Positions 12,407 through 25,600 are shown, counted from the stretch's first letter. The stretch is 64,000 bases of DNA from Rhinopithecus roxellana (GCF_007565055.1 NC_044570.1:11357023-11421022), one strand, 5' to 3'. Notes: a model not told the origin generated them from the letters alone. Numbers and translations: made by a program.

Positions 12407-15400
12407 CAGGGATGCCCAAGATGGCCAAATAGGAAAAACTCCAGCCTCCAGTTCCAAGCGTGAGCAACACAGAAGACCAGTGATTTCTGGATTTTCAATT
12501 GAAGTACCGGGTTCATTTAATTGGGGGGTGTCAGACAATCAGTGCATGTCAGCAGGTGCAGCCTGACCAGCGAGAGCTGAAGCAGGGTGAGGCATCGCCT
12601 TACCTGGGAAGTGCAAGGGGAAAGGGAATTCCTTTTCCTAGCCAAGGGAAACTGAGACACACAACACCTGGAAAACTGAGTAACACCCACCATAATACTG
12701 CCCTATACCAAGGGTCTCAGCAAACAGCACAGTGGGAGATTATATCCTACACATAGCCCAGAGGGTCTCATGCCTAATAGACATCTGCAGAACTCTCCAT
12801 CTCAAGTCAACAGAATATACATTCTTCTCAGCACCACATCACACTTATTCCAAAATTGACCACATAGTTGGAAGTATAGCACTCCTCAGCAAATGTAAAA
12901 GAATAGAAATTATAACAAACTGTCTCTCAGACCACAGTGCACTAATCTAGAATTTTGGACTAAGAAACTCAATCAAAACAACTTAACTACATGGAAACTG
13001 AACAACCTGCTCCTGAGTGACTACTGGATACATAATGAAATAAAGGCAGAAATAAAGATGTTCTTTAAAACCAATGAGAACAAAGATACAACATACCAGA
13101 ATCTCTGGGATACATTTAAAGCAGTGTGTAGAGGAAAATTTATAGCACTAAATGCCCACAAGAGAAAGCTGGAAAGATCTAAAATTGGCACCCTAACAAT
13201 ACAATTAAAAGAACTAAAGAAGCAAGAGCAAATACGTTCAAAAGCTAGCAGAAGGCAAGAAAAAACTAAGATCAGAGAAGAACTCAAGGAGATAGAGACA
13301 TAAAAAAATCCTCCAAAAAATCAACGAATCCAGGAGCTGGTTTTCTGAAAAGATCAACAAAATTGATAGACAGCTAAAAAGACTAATAAAGAAAAAATGA
13401 GAGAAGAATCAAATAGATGAAATAAAAAATGATAAAGGGATTATCACCACTGAACCCACAGAAATACAAACAACCTTCAGAGAACACAATAAACACTACT
13501 ATGCAAATAAACTAGAAACCCTAGAAGAAATGGATAATTTCCTGGACACTTACACTCTCCCAAGACTAGACGAGGAAGAAGTTGAATCCCTGAATAGATC
13601 AATAGCAGGCTCTGAAACTGAGGCAATACTTAACACCTTACCAACCAAAAAAGTCCAGGACCAGATGGATTCATAGCCGAATTCTACCAGAGGTACAAGG
13701 AAGAGCTGGTATCATTCCTTCTGAAATATTCCAATCAATATAAAAAGAGGGAATCCTCCGTAACTCACTTTATGAGACCAATATCATCCTGATACCAAAG
13801 CCTGATGGAGATACAACAACAAAAATAGAGAATTTTAGACCAATATCCCTGATGAACATTGATGCAAAAATCCTCACTAAAAAACTGGCAAACTGAATCC
13901 AGTAGCATATCAAAAAGCTTATCCACCATGATCAAGTGGGATTCATCCTGGGATACAAGGCTGGTTCCACACATGCAAATCAATAAACGTAATCCAGCAT
14001 ATAAACAGAACCAAGACAAAAACCAGATCATTATCTCAACAGATGCAGAAATGGCCTTTGACAAAATTCAACAGCCCTTCATGCTACAAACTCTCAATAA
14101 ATTTGGTATTGATGGAACATATCTCAAAGTAATAAGAGCTATTTATGAGAAATCCACAGCCAATATCATTCTACATGGGCAAAAACTGGAAGCATTCTCG
14201 TTGAAAACTGGCACAAGACATGGATGCCCTCTCTTACCACTCCTATTCAACATAATGTTGGAAGTCTGACTAGAGCAATCAGGCAAGAGAAAAAAACAAA
14301 GAGTGTTCAATTAGGAAAACAAGAAGTCAAATTGTCTCTGTCTGCAGGTGACATGATTGTATATTTAGAAAACCCCATGGTCTCAGCTCAAAATCTCCTT
14401 AAGCTGATAAGCAGCTTCAGCAAATCTCAGGATACAAAATCAATGGGCAAAAATCATAAGCATTCTTGTACACCAGTAAGAGACAAACAGAAAGACAAAT
14501 CATGAATGAACTCTCATTCACAATAGCTTCAAAGGAATAAAGTACCTAAGAATCCAACTTACAAGAGATGTAAGGGACCTCATCAAGGAGAACTACAAAC
14601 CACGGCTCGGTGAAATAAAAGAGGACACAAATAAATGGAAGACCATACAATGCTCATGGATAGGAAGAATCAATATTGTGATAATAATCATATTGACCAA
14701 GGTAATTTATAGATTCAATGCAATCCTCATTAAGCTACCTATGACTTTCTTCACCGAATTGGAAAAAAACTGCTTTAAAGTTCATATGGAAATGAAAAGG
14801 AACCTGTATTGCCAAGACAACCCCAAGTCAAAATAACAAAGCTAGAGGCATCATGCTACCTGACTTCAAACTAAACTACAAGGCTATAGTAATCAAAACA
14901 ACATGGTACTGGTACCAAAACAGAGACATAGACCAATTGAACAGAACAGAGCCCTCAGAGATAATACCACACATCTACAGCCATCTGATCTTTGACAAAC
15001 CTGACAAAAACAAGAAACAGGTAAAGAATTCCCTATTTAATAAAAAGTGTTGGGAAAATTGGCTAGGCATAAGTAGAAAGCTGAAACTGGATCCTTCCCT
15101 TTCTCCTTATATGAAAATTAATTCAAGATGAATTAGAGACTTAAATGTTAGACCTAAAACCATAAAAACCCCAGAAGAAAACCTAAGTAATACTATTCAG
15201 GACATAGGCATGGGCAAGGACTTCATGTCTAAAATACCAAAAGCAAGGCCAACAAAAGTCAAAATTGACAAATGGGATCTAATTAAACTAAAGAACTTCT
15301 GCACAGCAAAAGAAACTACCATCAGAGTGAACAGGCAACCTACAGAATGGGAGAAATTTTTTGCAATCTACTCATCTAACAAAGGCTAATATCCAGAACC

Positions 15401-16313
15401 TACAAAGAACTCAAGCAAATTTAGAAGAAAACAACAAACAACCCCATCAAAAAGTTGGCAAAGGACATGAACAGACACTTCTTAAAAGAAGACATTTATG
15501 CAGCCAACAGACATGTGAAAAAATGCTCATCATCACTAGCCATCAGAGAAATGGAAATCAAAACCACAATGAGATACCATCTCATACCAGATAGAATGGC
15601 AATCATTAAAAAATCAGCAAACAACAGGTGCTGGAGAGGATGCAGAGAAATAGGATCACTTCTACTCTGTTGGTGGGACTGTAAACTAGTTCAACCATCG
15701 TGGAAGACAGTGTGGTGATTCCTCAAGGATCTAGAACTAGAAATACCATTTGACTCAGTCATCCTATTACTGTGTATATACCCAAAGGATTATAAGTCAT
15801 GCTGCTATAAAGATACATGCACATGTATGTTCATTGCAGCACTATTGACAGTAGGAAAGACTTGGAATCAACGCAAATGTCCATCAGTGACAGACTGGAT
15901 TAAGAAAACGTGGCACATATACACCATGGAAAACTATGCATCCATAAAATAGGATGAGTTTTTGTCCTTTGTAGGGACGTGGATGCAGCTCGAAACCATC
16001 ATTCTCAGCAAATTATCATGAGAAGAGAAAACCAAAAACCTCATGTTCTCACTCATAGGTGGGAATTGAAAAATGAGGTCACTTGGACACATGAAGGGGA
16101 AGATTACACACTGGGGCCTATTGTGGGGAGTGGGGAGGGGCAAGGGGTGGGAGATGGCATTGGGAGTTACACCTGATGTAAATTATGAGTTGATGGGTGT
16201 TGATGAGTTGAGAAGTGCGGCACACCAACGTGGCACAAGTATACATGTGAAACAAACCTCCATTTTGTGCACATGTGACCTAGAACTTAAAGTCTAATAA
16301 TAGTGAAAAAAAA
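12407..16313 (+). mobile_element. L1-2: LINE-1 with large internal deletion, plus strand
   Basis: About 365 bp of L1 5' UTR (starting near 'gatgcccaagatggcc') is joined at about 12772 directly to the ORF2 stretch starting 'ctaatagacatctgcag'. Compared with L1-1, about 2.25 kb is missing: the rest of the 5' UTR, all of ORF1 and most of the endonuclease. Two C bases are shared at the junction. The 3' UTR ends near 16302 with an A-tail at 16306-16313. Related flanks (TCCCTATTT(T)AA) occur at 12388-12398 and 16380-16391. Confidence 0.92.
12773..16069 (+). pseudogene. L1-2 ORF2 pseudogene, missing its N-terminal endonuclease part
   Basis: The remnant starts at the codons just before the endonuclease motif 'TEYTFFSAPHHTYSKID' and runs through the RT and cysteine domains to the stop at 16067-16069. 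It is broken by many frameshifts and stops, for instance before 13321 and around 13660. The codons for the RT FADD motif read SAGD here (near 14340), so that metal-binding site is also lost. The cysteine motif is degraded: RCWRGCREIGSLLLCWWDC has lost the histidine. Decay looks similar in level to L1-1. No product is expected. Confidence 0.9.
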
Positions 16314-16380
16314 GAATATTGGAGAAGGAGGCTAAAAAAAAAATCAATATACAGTAAATAGGATTAATTACAAAAATTTT
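16314..16380 (+). other. Possible 3' transduction attached to L1-2
   Basis: After the first A-tail of L1-2 come about 66 bp of non-L1 sequence containing a second A-run (16334-16343) and ending in a short A-run and T-run. Only after this does the interrupted LTR resume. The arrangement L1, A-tail, unique sequence, A-run, target repeat is that of read-through 3' transduction. Confidence 0.45.
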
Positions 16381-16503
16381 CCCTATTTTAATTCCATCTA
16401 GGACCTGAATATCCCTTTGTCATACAAGTGACATATTCACATTTTCAGGGAATACATACATGAGCATCTTTGGTGGAGGCTTTATTCTGTCTGCCACGCT
16501 ATA
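16381..16503 (-). mobile_element. MLT1-like LTR, right part
   Basis: This continues the LTR interrupted at 12390. It has 'gtgacatattcacattttc' and 'catctttggtggaggc', followed by a decayed 'ctgtctgccac' end, in the same orientation as the left part. Confidence 0.6.
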
Positions 16504-17174
16504 TTACCACATATTTAATCACTGTCTATGTCACCATAAAAATACTTATTTCTAATACACGTTATGATAAATAAAGAGGCTCTGTTGTTGATTTCAAAAA
16601 GGATGTTTGAAATATAAACTTTTTAAATATGTTTCAATTTGTGTTTAAGATACTTAAAATGCTAAGGCTGTAGGCCAGACTACAAATAAAGTTTATGTTC
16701 ATGCACACATACACTGTGCAGTTTATAAGAAGGCATTTTAACACCAATTATCAAACAAATAATTTGAGACCATACACTCAATGTAATTTGCACTATGAAA
16801 CATTCATTCTGTTTTTCCCTCCAGAAGAGCTATTGCTTTCTAGCTGGGTTGCATTTGCCCATATTTTTTCTACTTCCTGGTTCATGTTTTATCCAGTGTA
16901 GACTACTTGCAGAACCACATAATCTTTGTCACTTAGAGAATAGTGTTTTATATTTTGGTTGCAGAAGCTCTGTTGGAAGGTGTGTCTTTGATTTGTATAT
17001 TCCCTGGGTTGGACCACAATCTGACTCATGGCTCTCCTAAAAGTAGTAAAAACCATCTTTTATTCTCCAGTGAAATGATTCCAAGATAGCCTAAATTCAG
17101 CCAGTGGTCCAGATATTCTGATCTCTGTTCCCATTGCAAACCTGCTTTGGAAGATCATTTCAACCAAATGATCT
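16504..17174. other. Unique intergenic sequence
   Basis: Nothing recognised. The open frames at 16695-17040 have no known domain. Confidence 0.4.
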
Positions 17175-17320
17175 ATTCATTTATATACTAGTTATTTATT
17201 CAGCAACTATTGTGTTCAAAATACGCAGGTGAATCCACACAAAAATTTTGTGCATGTCCTCAAGGGGCTCCCAGTGTACTGAAGATAACAATAATTTATA
17301 AAAGAATCAATGCAACTTAA
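17175..17320. repeat. Possible L2-type fragment
   Basis: A pattern 'ttatttattcagcaactat', then 'catgtcctcaaggggctcccagtgtact', then 'aacaataatttataa' follows the layout of the L2 3' region. It is highly diverged. Confidence 0.45.
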
Positions 17321-17545
17321 CTGAGTTTAATTACTGAAGTCCAGAAGTGAGCTACAGTATCAGGGAAACACCATACAAATGCCTTTTCCCAGGACAGGGT
17401 ATTTGTTTTTGTTCACTGCGGTAGACCTAAAGTGTGCCTGAGATAGTTAAACAAGGGTTCCAAAAAAGGCAGCTTATGTTTGCTAGAAACAGGAAGATAT
17501 TACAGGTGAAAAAAGATGGATTTTTCAAAGGGAAGTAGTAGTATG

Positions 17546-17583
17546 GCATGGTGTGAAGCATGGTTGTGTGCTTCATACCATGC
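17546..17583. repeat. Inverted repeat (15-bp arms, 8-nt loop)
   Basis: Arm 17546-17560 pairs with 17569-17583 with one mismatch, which would be a G-T wobble on one strand. The loop is TGGTTGTG. Confidence 0.8.
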
Positions 17584-17587
17584 AGAA

Positions 17588-17785
17588 ATTGAGAAAGAGT
17601 GGGTAAAGGAGGAGATATAGAAAGAGAAGGAACAATGAGAGAGAAGAAGAAAGATGAATAAAATGGAGGAGAAAGAGAAGAATAAAGAATAAAAAGAGGA
17701 GCTGGGGAGGAACAGGAGGAGGAAGACGACAACAAAGAAGAAAAGAAGCGAAGAGGGGCAAGGAGAGGAGAGTAAAGATAAAAGG
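17588..17785. repeat. Polypurine (GA-rich) low-complexity tract
   Basis: Almost all A and G for about 200 bp. The reverse complement gives apparently long Leu/Ser/Phe-rich open frames (17427-17982), which are composition artefacts. Such tracts can adopt triplex structure. Confidence 0.8.
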
Positions 17786-17794
17786 GCCAAATAA

Positions 17795-17905
17795 AGCTGC
17801 AAACAATGGCTTATGCCTGTAATATCACCACCTTGGAGACTGAGGCAGGAGGACTGCTTGAGACCAGGAGTTGGTGACCAGCCTGAGCAACATAAGGGCC
17901 AGATA
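17795..17905 (+). mobile_element. Old Alu-related left monomer (FLAM/AluJ-like), plus strand
   Basis: The Alu left-monomer words 'ggcttatgcctgtaat', 'gactgaggcaggaggactg' and 'gaccaggagttggtgaccag' are present. No right monomer and no clear A-tail are seen. Confidence 0.7.
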
Positions 17906-20441
17906 GAGAGTGTTGAATTTCTAAAGATGCAGGCATTCTGAGCTTCAGAGTAAAGATAGTATTCAATAGAGACAGAAAACAAGTTTTAAGGAGGGTCTAG
18001 AAATGAACAGGTTTTAACTGAAAAAAGACTTCAGGACAAATTTGAGGAATGAATTCAGAGCCAGGAAACCAATTCAGAATTTAACCTAATAGTGTGAGCA
18101 TGAGATGCTGAAAGTCCCTTGTGGGAGCCCCCAGAAGGAAGAAAAGGGGCTGGATTAGGAAATACTGTAACAACTGATAGGACTGCAGATAAATTCACAG
18201 TGGCTAAGGAGAGACAGGAGTGGTATGGTTCCCAGGGATTCTTGTGCTGTTCACCAATATCACAAATGCAGCAGAGAAGATGATATGGGTTTTCTTTTTT
18301 GGTGGGGGAGGGTAAACTTGGGATATGTTGTATTTGAGATGCCTAGAAGATTATATACATAGAGTATGACCCTAACATTTCTGCAAATATGCTTTTAGAA
18401 TATGACATTACTTCTGATCCAAAGAGCAAAGTCAGGAATGCAGATAAAGACAAACCAAAGCAAGAAGAAGAAAAAGAGACCTCTAACAACAAACTTCATT
18501 TAATTTAAAATCCTTTTTAAAATACAGGTATGCACTCCAGTAGTTTGTAACTTGTGAAAGCATGTATCATTGTAGAAACCCTGCTAAGATCAGCAGGATA
18601 GCAATAGGAAAAAAAAAATGCATTACATAAATCTGTTGTAAGGAAGTCAGTCTTACAGATTTAGGTATGCATTGTTCCTTTTTTGAGCTATAAAATGAGT
18701 GCATCAGATTCCCTCCAGTGGAAGTAGAATTACCCTACAAAGTTAAATCTTAAGTACTTGCATAGCTTTTAAAAGGGCTAAGCAAAGAATTTATAAGTTG
18801 AGATCTATGAATGAAGGTATAGAACTTAGTGAACCTTTGGTAACATTTTAAATTTTTAACAAATATTCTTGAGAAGTTTTTAATAGAGGATAATCAAAAA
18901 GGGGTTGCTCATGCAAATTATAAATGATCAAGAAACAAAATACCAGAAAACACAACATTTATCCCAAGTTATGAGACATTTTAAGGTATGTGTTTGTGAC
19001 AGTGTGTCATTCTTCCTGAAGACAAAAATTTGCTATAATACCTGCTGGATTAAAAAGACACCAACATATTTATTTGTTCTGTCAATCTTTTTTCTACCAT
19101 GTGAAAATTATACTGTCATGTAAAACCTGAAATGATATTAGTAGAAACAAAATGTTGGCATCTCTGACACAAGGAACTCCTTATTAGAGTTGTTATAGAT
19201 ATATAGCACGTATTGATAATATATTGTGACAACATGGTGTTTGGCATAATATACCCAGCTGGGGTGGATATTCTGAGATATGGCTGATAAAATGTAGATG
19301 TTCAAAAATTAAAAACTGAGAGACCAAGACCCATTATGGGAAAAATAAAGAAGAGACGGATAGAGAAATAAGTATCTAGACTCTTTGAGCTCAGTTCCAA
19401 GTTGATTTTGAATGTAGAGAGGGAAAAAAAAATCACCCTCATCACCTCACTCACCTGTAAATCTCATAAGTGTAAGACTTTGGGTTTTCATTTTCCTTTT
19501 TTTTTTTTTTTTTTGTGCTTCGCTGCACTGTGCCCATTGCCTAGTACATTGGCACTGCTATTGAATGGATGACTTTCTGTTTATCTTTACATAGTCGATG
19601 ATAAAATGCCTAGCTTAAAGAAGGTGCTTAATACATTTTAGATAAATGGATAATTGGAAACAGGACAGAAGGATGAATGGATCGGTATCTGAAAGAATGA
19701 ATGACTGAATGAGAATAGAAAATATTAAAAGAAGTATACGAAACAAAGAGAAAAAGAGAGCACTTTGAAGCTGAAAGGAAGACTAACTACTTATGGAAGA
19801 AGGATAAATTATCCTGACTCTTCAGTTCATGGCATAGACAAGAGGAATAAATTGGACAACAGAAGATTGAGAAAGCTACAGATTTTGATAACGTCTTCCC
19901 TATCTCCAATACACAACTTTGCATGCTGCTAATACAACACTTGCCCTCTTTGATTCAAACAACGCATAACTGATGCAGTTTGTCTGTCTCCAGTTTATAA
20001 GATGGAAATTAATGTACATTTTTTTCTATATTCTGTGCTGCTTTAAACCGCTCACATTCAAGAAATTATTGAGTATTAATAAGAAACAATTTGCTTAACT
20101 ATTTTCCACACAATGAATCCTACATATAAACTCAAACGTGCCAAAAAAAATATACATTTTTAGTGGATTCAGATGAATGCTTAAATAGTAGTGGCTTATT
20201 GAGTGATTTGAGTTGTACATTCAACAATTTCAGTAATAATATGGAATCATCATTATGTTCTCCAGAAAAGTATAATGCCAAATTCCAGACATTTCACATG
20301 ATAGGTGATTATGTTGTATACAAATAAATTGGCTTTCCTGATGTTAGAAGACTTTGAGGCTTATTTTCTGATTTCAACTTGTAGAGAAATCAAGAATACA
20401 GATTCATGAATATAAATCTTTTTATCAGTGTGTAAGTAAGC
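17906..20441. other. Mostly unique intergenic sequence
   Basis: No gene recognised. An isolated T-tract lies at about 19498-19514. At about 19540-19665 a 'cctagtacattggcactgct' ... 'aaggtgcttaatacatttt' pattern hints at an old MIR/L2 remnant. Confidence 0.4.
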
Positions 20442-20943
20442 AACATTTAAAAAAAATATTTTATTTTAAGTTCTGGGATTCATGTGCAGAAGGTGCAGGT
20501 TTGTTACACAGGTAAATGTATTCCATGGACGTTTGCAGCAGCTACTAACCCATCAACTGGGTGTTAAGCCATGAATGCATAGCTGTTTATCCTGATGCTC
20601 TCCTTCCCCTCACCCACTCCAAAGAGACCTTGGTGTGTGTTGTTTCCCTCCCTGTGTTCATATATTCTCACAGTTCGTCTCCCACTTATGACTGAGAACA
20701 TGCAGTGTTTGGTTTTCTGTTCCTGTGTTAGTTTGCTGAGGATGATGGCTTCCAGCTTCATCCATGTCCCTGAAACAGACATGTCATTCCTTTTTATGGC
20801 TGCATAGTATTCCATACTCTCAAGTGCCTAAGGTTTTTTGATTGTTATATATACCACATTTTCTTTATCCAGTCTATCACTGATAGACATTTGGGTTGGT
20901 TCTATGTCTTTGCTATGGTGAATAGTGCTGGTAAAAACATTTA
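20442..20943 (-). mobile_element. Old 5'-truncated L1 3' end (L1MA/L1PB-like), minus strand
   Basis: In reverse complement it has the L1 3' UTR and the end of ORF2 (open frame at 20564-20815 minus includes the TMEYYAAIK-type end). The + strand shows 'aagttctgggattcatgtgcag' at the 3' side. A short direct repeat AACATTTA at 20442-20449 and 20936-20943 is consistent with a target duplication. The 3' UTR type is older than in L1-A to L1-C. Confidence 0.85.
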
Positions 20944-22221
20944 GAAATTAAAGTACTCTGGATTTTTCACTAACCCAGGATGAAGTAGTGAGCTTGTTCT
21001 TTAGGAAACCAAGAGGAAACTGTTGTAAAAATTTAGATTCTTGTGGAAGGAATACTATGTTAGAGCAATTAACAAGGCGGGTGATTGAGATATAATGCTG
21101 GGTCCTTTGATCTTCTTTTTGGATCAATTTGCTATTCTACTGGATTCTTAATAGCCCACTCAAGTGAGGCAGACAATACTGCTATTCCCTTGGTTGCTTA
21201 AGGTGAGCTAATGCAATCTCTTATTGTCCATCCCTGATTCTTCTATGCTGGTTCTTATGATCTGATGAATGCAGAAAGAAGTTGACATATTTCAACTTGC
21301 TTTCATCACACTTGTGAATAGAAAAGGTTCTTCATCTCAAAAGACTTCCTACCTACCAAAATTTTCTGGTAAGGGAAACTGCTGTGTTTCCTAACCGTAC
21401 CACCACCTACCAATTCACATAGGATGTTAGCCCACCAGTAAGTAGCCTGGTCAAGTCATATGACCAACTTTTGTTTTCCCTAATAATTTCTGAATGACTG
21501 GCTCTTATTTCACACAGAAGATTTTTGTGGAGAGTCAGTCTCATGGATTTTCAGAATAGGTATTTCCATTCATTGATTATAAGAGTGGCCAGTTCTCAGC
21601 ATTATTCTTGTTGGTAAATATGAGTTCAAGCAAAAAAAAAAGTTAAAAGACATATAGATTCATTATAGGCAAAGGGAAGTTAAAAGGATTTTTCTCTTTC
21701 AGAATTTATCTAGCTGGATTTATATTTAATCCAATAATTACTTTAATCACAGAGCATAACTCAGGGTACCTCACCTCTGTCTGTCTCTGTCTCTGACAGT
21801 TCCAGAGAACCCAGAACTTTGAGTTATAATCAAAAGGTTTGACCCAATGAACCAAGTATACACTGAAGACTTTTACAATCATAAGATACCAAACAAAATA
21901 TTGGCATTGTTGTGAATATTTGGGTGGTAGATTCTACTCTTAATAACATTTAGGATCATCTTATGGGGCTTAGTTTTTTCAGAAATAGATTTTTTGAGAA
22001 GGATAGCACCAATGAGGTAAGTGATGGTTATTGGAGCCTATTAAATTTTTGGTAATTACCTCTAAGAGAAACTGTTGGCTTTGCACAGTCAAGACTGTTA
22101 TGGGTCATTTAAATCTTTGCGGATCACTTTTTAACTGTGGGAAATCTAGATAGTCTTCATGATCGGCATCTCAATGCCATTGTCCTATGAGTATTATTCC
22201 TATAGAATGTTAATGGGAATG
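20944..22221. other. Unique intergenic sequence
   Basis: No gene or clear repeat recognised. Confidence 0.45.
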
Positions 22222-22547
22222 TGTTATGGGCTTAGTTGTGCACCTAACAAATTCATAAACTGAAGTCCTAACCCCCAGTACCTCCGAATGTATTTGAAGA
22301 CAGGTCCTTTATTGAGGTAATTATGGTAAAATGATGTCATAGTGGTGGACACTAATCCAACATGACTGGTGTTTTTATAAGAAGGGGAGATTAGGACACA
22401 GACACACACAGAGGGTCAGCTATATGAGGACACAGGGAGGAAATGGTGTCTAAAAGCTAAGTAGAGAGGCCTCAGGAGGAACCAACCATGCTAACAACTT
22501 GGTCTTGAAATTCCAGCCTCTAGGACTGTGAGAACTGAGAGAAAAAA
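22222..22547 (+). mobile_element. MLT1-like ERVL-MaLR LTR, 3' end eroded
   Basis: It starts TGTTATGGGCTTAG. It has 'gaagtcctaacccccagtacct', then 'taatccaacatgactggtg', 'ataagaaggggagattagga' and 'ccagcctctaggactgtgag', all in the order of MLT1-class LTRs. The terminal part after 'gagagaaaaaac' is not recognisable. Confidence 0.75.
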
Positions 22548-22640
22548 CTATCTGTGTGTAAACCCAAAAATATATATAAACACCTATGTTTTCAACCTTA
22601 GAACTTTGCACCATCCTGTGTGTTATTAATCTACAAGAAT
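22548..22640. other. Short unassigned segment between LTR and L1-A
   Basis: AT-rich; nothing recognised. Confidence 0.3.
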
Positions 22641-25600
22641 CATTGTTTTTTCATTATTGTTATACTTTAAGTTCTAGGGTACATGTACATAATGTGCAGG
22701 TTTGTTACGCATGTATACTTATGCCATGTTGGTGTGCTGCACCCATCAACACATCAGCACCCATCAACTCGTTGTTTACATCAGGTATAACTCCCAATGC
22801 CATCCCTCCCCCCTTTCCCCTCCCCATGAGAGGACCCAATGGGTGATGTTCCCCATCCCGAGTCCAAGTGATCTCATTGTTCAGTTCCCACCTATGAGTG
22901 AGAACATGAGGTGTTTGGTGTTCTCTTCTTGCGATAGTTTGTGAGAATGATGGTTTACAGCTGCATCCATGTCCCTACAAAGGACCCAAACTCATCCTTT
23001 TTTATGGCTGTATAGTATTCCATGATGTATATGTGCCATATTTGCTTAATCCAGTCTATCACTGATGGACATTCGGGTTGATTCCAAGTCTTTGCTATTG
23101 TGAATAGTGCCACAATAAACATGCATGTGCGTGTGGCTTTATAGCAGCATGGTATATAATCCTTTGGGTATATACCCAGTAATGGGATGGCTAGGTCATA
23201 TGGCACATCTAGTTCTAGATCCTTGAGGAATTGCCATACTGTTTTCCATAATGATTGAACTAGTTTACAATCCCACCAACAGTTTAAAAATGTTCCTATT
23301 TCTCTACATCCTCTCAAACACCTGTTGTTTCCTGACTTTTTAATGATTGCCATTCTAACTGGTGTGAGATGGTATCTCATTGTAGTTTTGATTTGTATTT
23401 CTTTGATGGCCAGTGACGATGAGCATTTTTTCATGTGTCTATTGGCTGTATGAATGTCTTCTTTTGAGAAATGTTCATATCCTTTGCCCACTTTTGATGG
23501 GGTTGTTTGTTTGTTTGTTTGCTTGTTTGTTTTTTTGTAAATTTGTTTGAGTTCTTTGTAGGTTCTGGATATTAGCCCTTTGTCAGATGAGTAGATTGCA
23601 AAAATTTTCTCCCATTCTGTTGGTTGCCTGTTCACTCTGATGGTAGTTTCTTTTGCCACGCAGAAGCTCTTTAAACTAAATTAGATCCCATTTGTCAATT
23701 TTGGCTTTTGTTGCTGTTGCTTTTGGTGTTTTAGACATGAAGTCCTTGTCCATGCCTATGTCCTGAATGGTATTAACTAGGTTTTCTTCTAGGGTTTTTA
23801 TGGTAGTAGCTCTAACATTTAAGACTCTAATCCATCTTGAATTAATTTTCGTATAAGGAGTGAGGAAAGGATCCAGTTTCAGCTTTCTACTTATGACTAG
23901 CCAATTTTCCCAGCACCATTTATTAAATAGGGAATTCTTTCCCCATTTCTTGTTTCTCTCAGGTTTGTCAAAGATGAGATGGCTGTAGATGTGTGGTGTC
24001 ATTTCTGAGGACTCTGTTCTGTTCCATTGGTCTATAGCTCTCTTTTGGTACCAGTACCATGCTCTTTTGGTTACTGTAGCCTTGTAGTAGAGTTTGAAGT
24101 CAGGTAGCGTGATGCCTCCAGCTTTGTTCTTTTGATTTAGGATTGTCTTGGCAATGCGGACTCTTTTTTGGTTCCATATGAACTTTAAAGCAGTTTTTTT
24201 GAATTCTGTGAAGAAACTCATTGGTAGCTTGATGGGGATGGCATTGAATCTACAAATAACCTTGGGCAGTATGACCATTATCACAATATTGATTCTTCCT
24301 ATCCATGAGCATGGTATGCTCTTCCATTTGTTTGTGTCCTCTTTGATTTCACTGATGAGCGGTTTTTAGTTTTCCTTGAAGAGATCCTTTACAACCTTTA
24401 TAAGTTGGATTCCTAGGTATTTTATTCTCTTTGAAGCAATTGTGAATGGAAGTTCATTCATGATTTGGCACTCTGTTTGTCTGTTACTGGTGTATAAGAA
24501 TGCTTGTGATTTCTGCACATTAATTTTGTATCCTGAGACTTTGCTGAAGTTGCTTATCAGCTTAAGGAGATTTTGGGCTGAGACAATGGGGTTTTCTAAA
24601 TATACAATCATGCCATCTGCAAACAGGGACCATTTGACTTCTTCTTTTCCTAACTGAATGTGCTTTATTTCTTTCTCTTGCCTGATTGCCCTAGCCAACA
24701 CTTCCAACACTATATTGAATAGGAGTGGTGAGAGAGGGCATCCCTGTCTTGTGACAGTTTACAAAGGGAATTTCTCCAGTTTTTGCCCATTCAGTGGGTT
24801 TGTCATAAATAGCTCTTATTATTTTTAGGTACGTTCCATCAATACCGAATTTATTGAGAGTTTTTAGCATGAAGGGCTGTTGAATTTTGTCAAAGGCCTT
24901 TTCTGCATCCATTGAGATAATCAAGTCGTTCTTGTTTTGATTCTCTTTATATGCTGGATTATGTTTATTGATTTGCGAATGTTGAATCAGTCTTGCATCC
25001 CAGGGATGAAGCCCACTTGATCATGGTGGATAAGGTTTTTGATGTTCTGCTGAATCCGGTTTGCCAGTATTTTATTGAGAATTTTTGCATCGATGGTCAT
25101 CAGGGATATTGGTCTAAAATTCTCTTTTTTTGTGTGTGTGTCTCTGCCAGGCTTTGGTATCAAGATGATGTTGGCCTCATAAAATGAGTTAGGGAGGATT
25201 CCCTCTTTTTCTATTGATTGGAATAGTTTCAGAAGGAATGGTACCAACTCCTCCTTGTACCTCTGGTAGAATTCAGTTGTGAATCCATCTGGTCCTGGAC
25301 TTTTTTTGGTTGGTAGGCTATTAATTATTGCCTCAATTTCAGTGCCTGCTATTGGTCTATTCAGGGATTCAACTTCTTCCTGGTTTAGTCTTGGAAGAGT
25401 GTAAGTGTCCAGGAAATTATCTATTTCTTCTATATTTTCTAGTTGATTTGTGTAGAGGTGTTTATAGTATCCTCTGATAGTAGTTTGTATTTCTTTGGGG
25501 TTGGTGGTGATATCCCCTTTATCATTTTTCATTGCATCTATTCAATTCTTCTCTCTTTTCTTCTTTATTAGTCTTGTTAGCAGTGTGTCAATTTTGTTGA

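Noticed and set aside
12765..12785. L1-2 as a spliced L1 RNA that re-inserted
   Set aside because: The junction has no GT/AG-type signals at the breakpoints. Known L1 5' UTR donors lie much nearer the 5' end.
17427..17982. Leu/Ser/Phe-rich open frames of 77-160 codons on the minus strand
   Set aside because: They come from the polypurine tract at 17588-17785 and its flanks. They are low-complexity artefacts.
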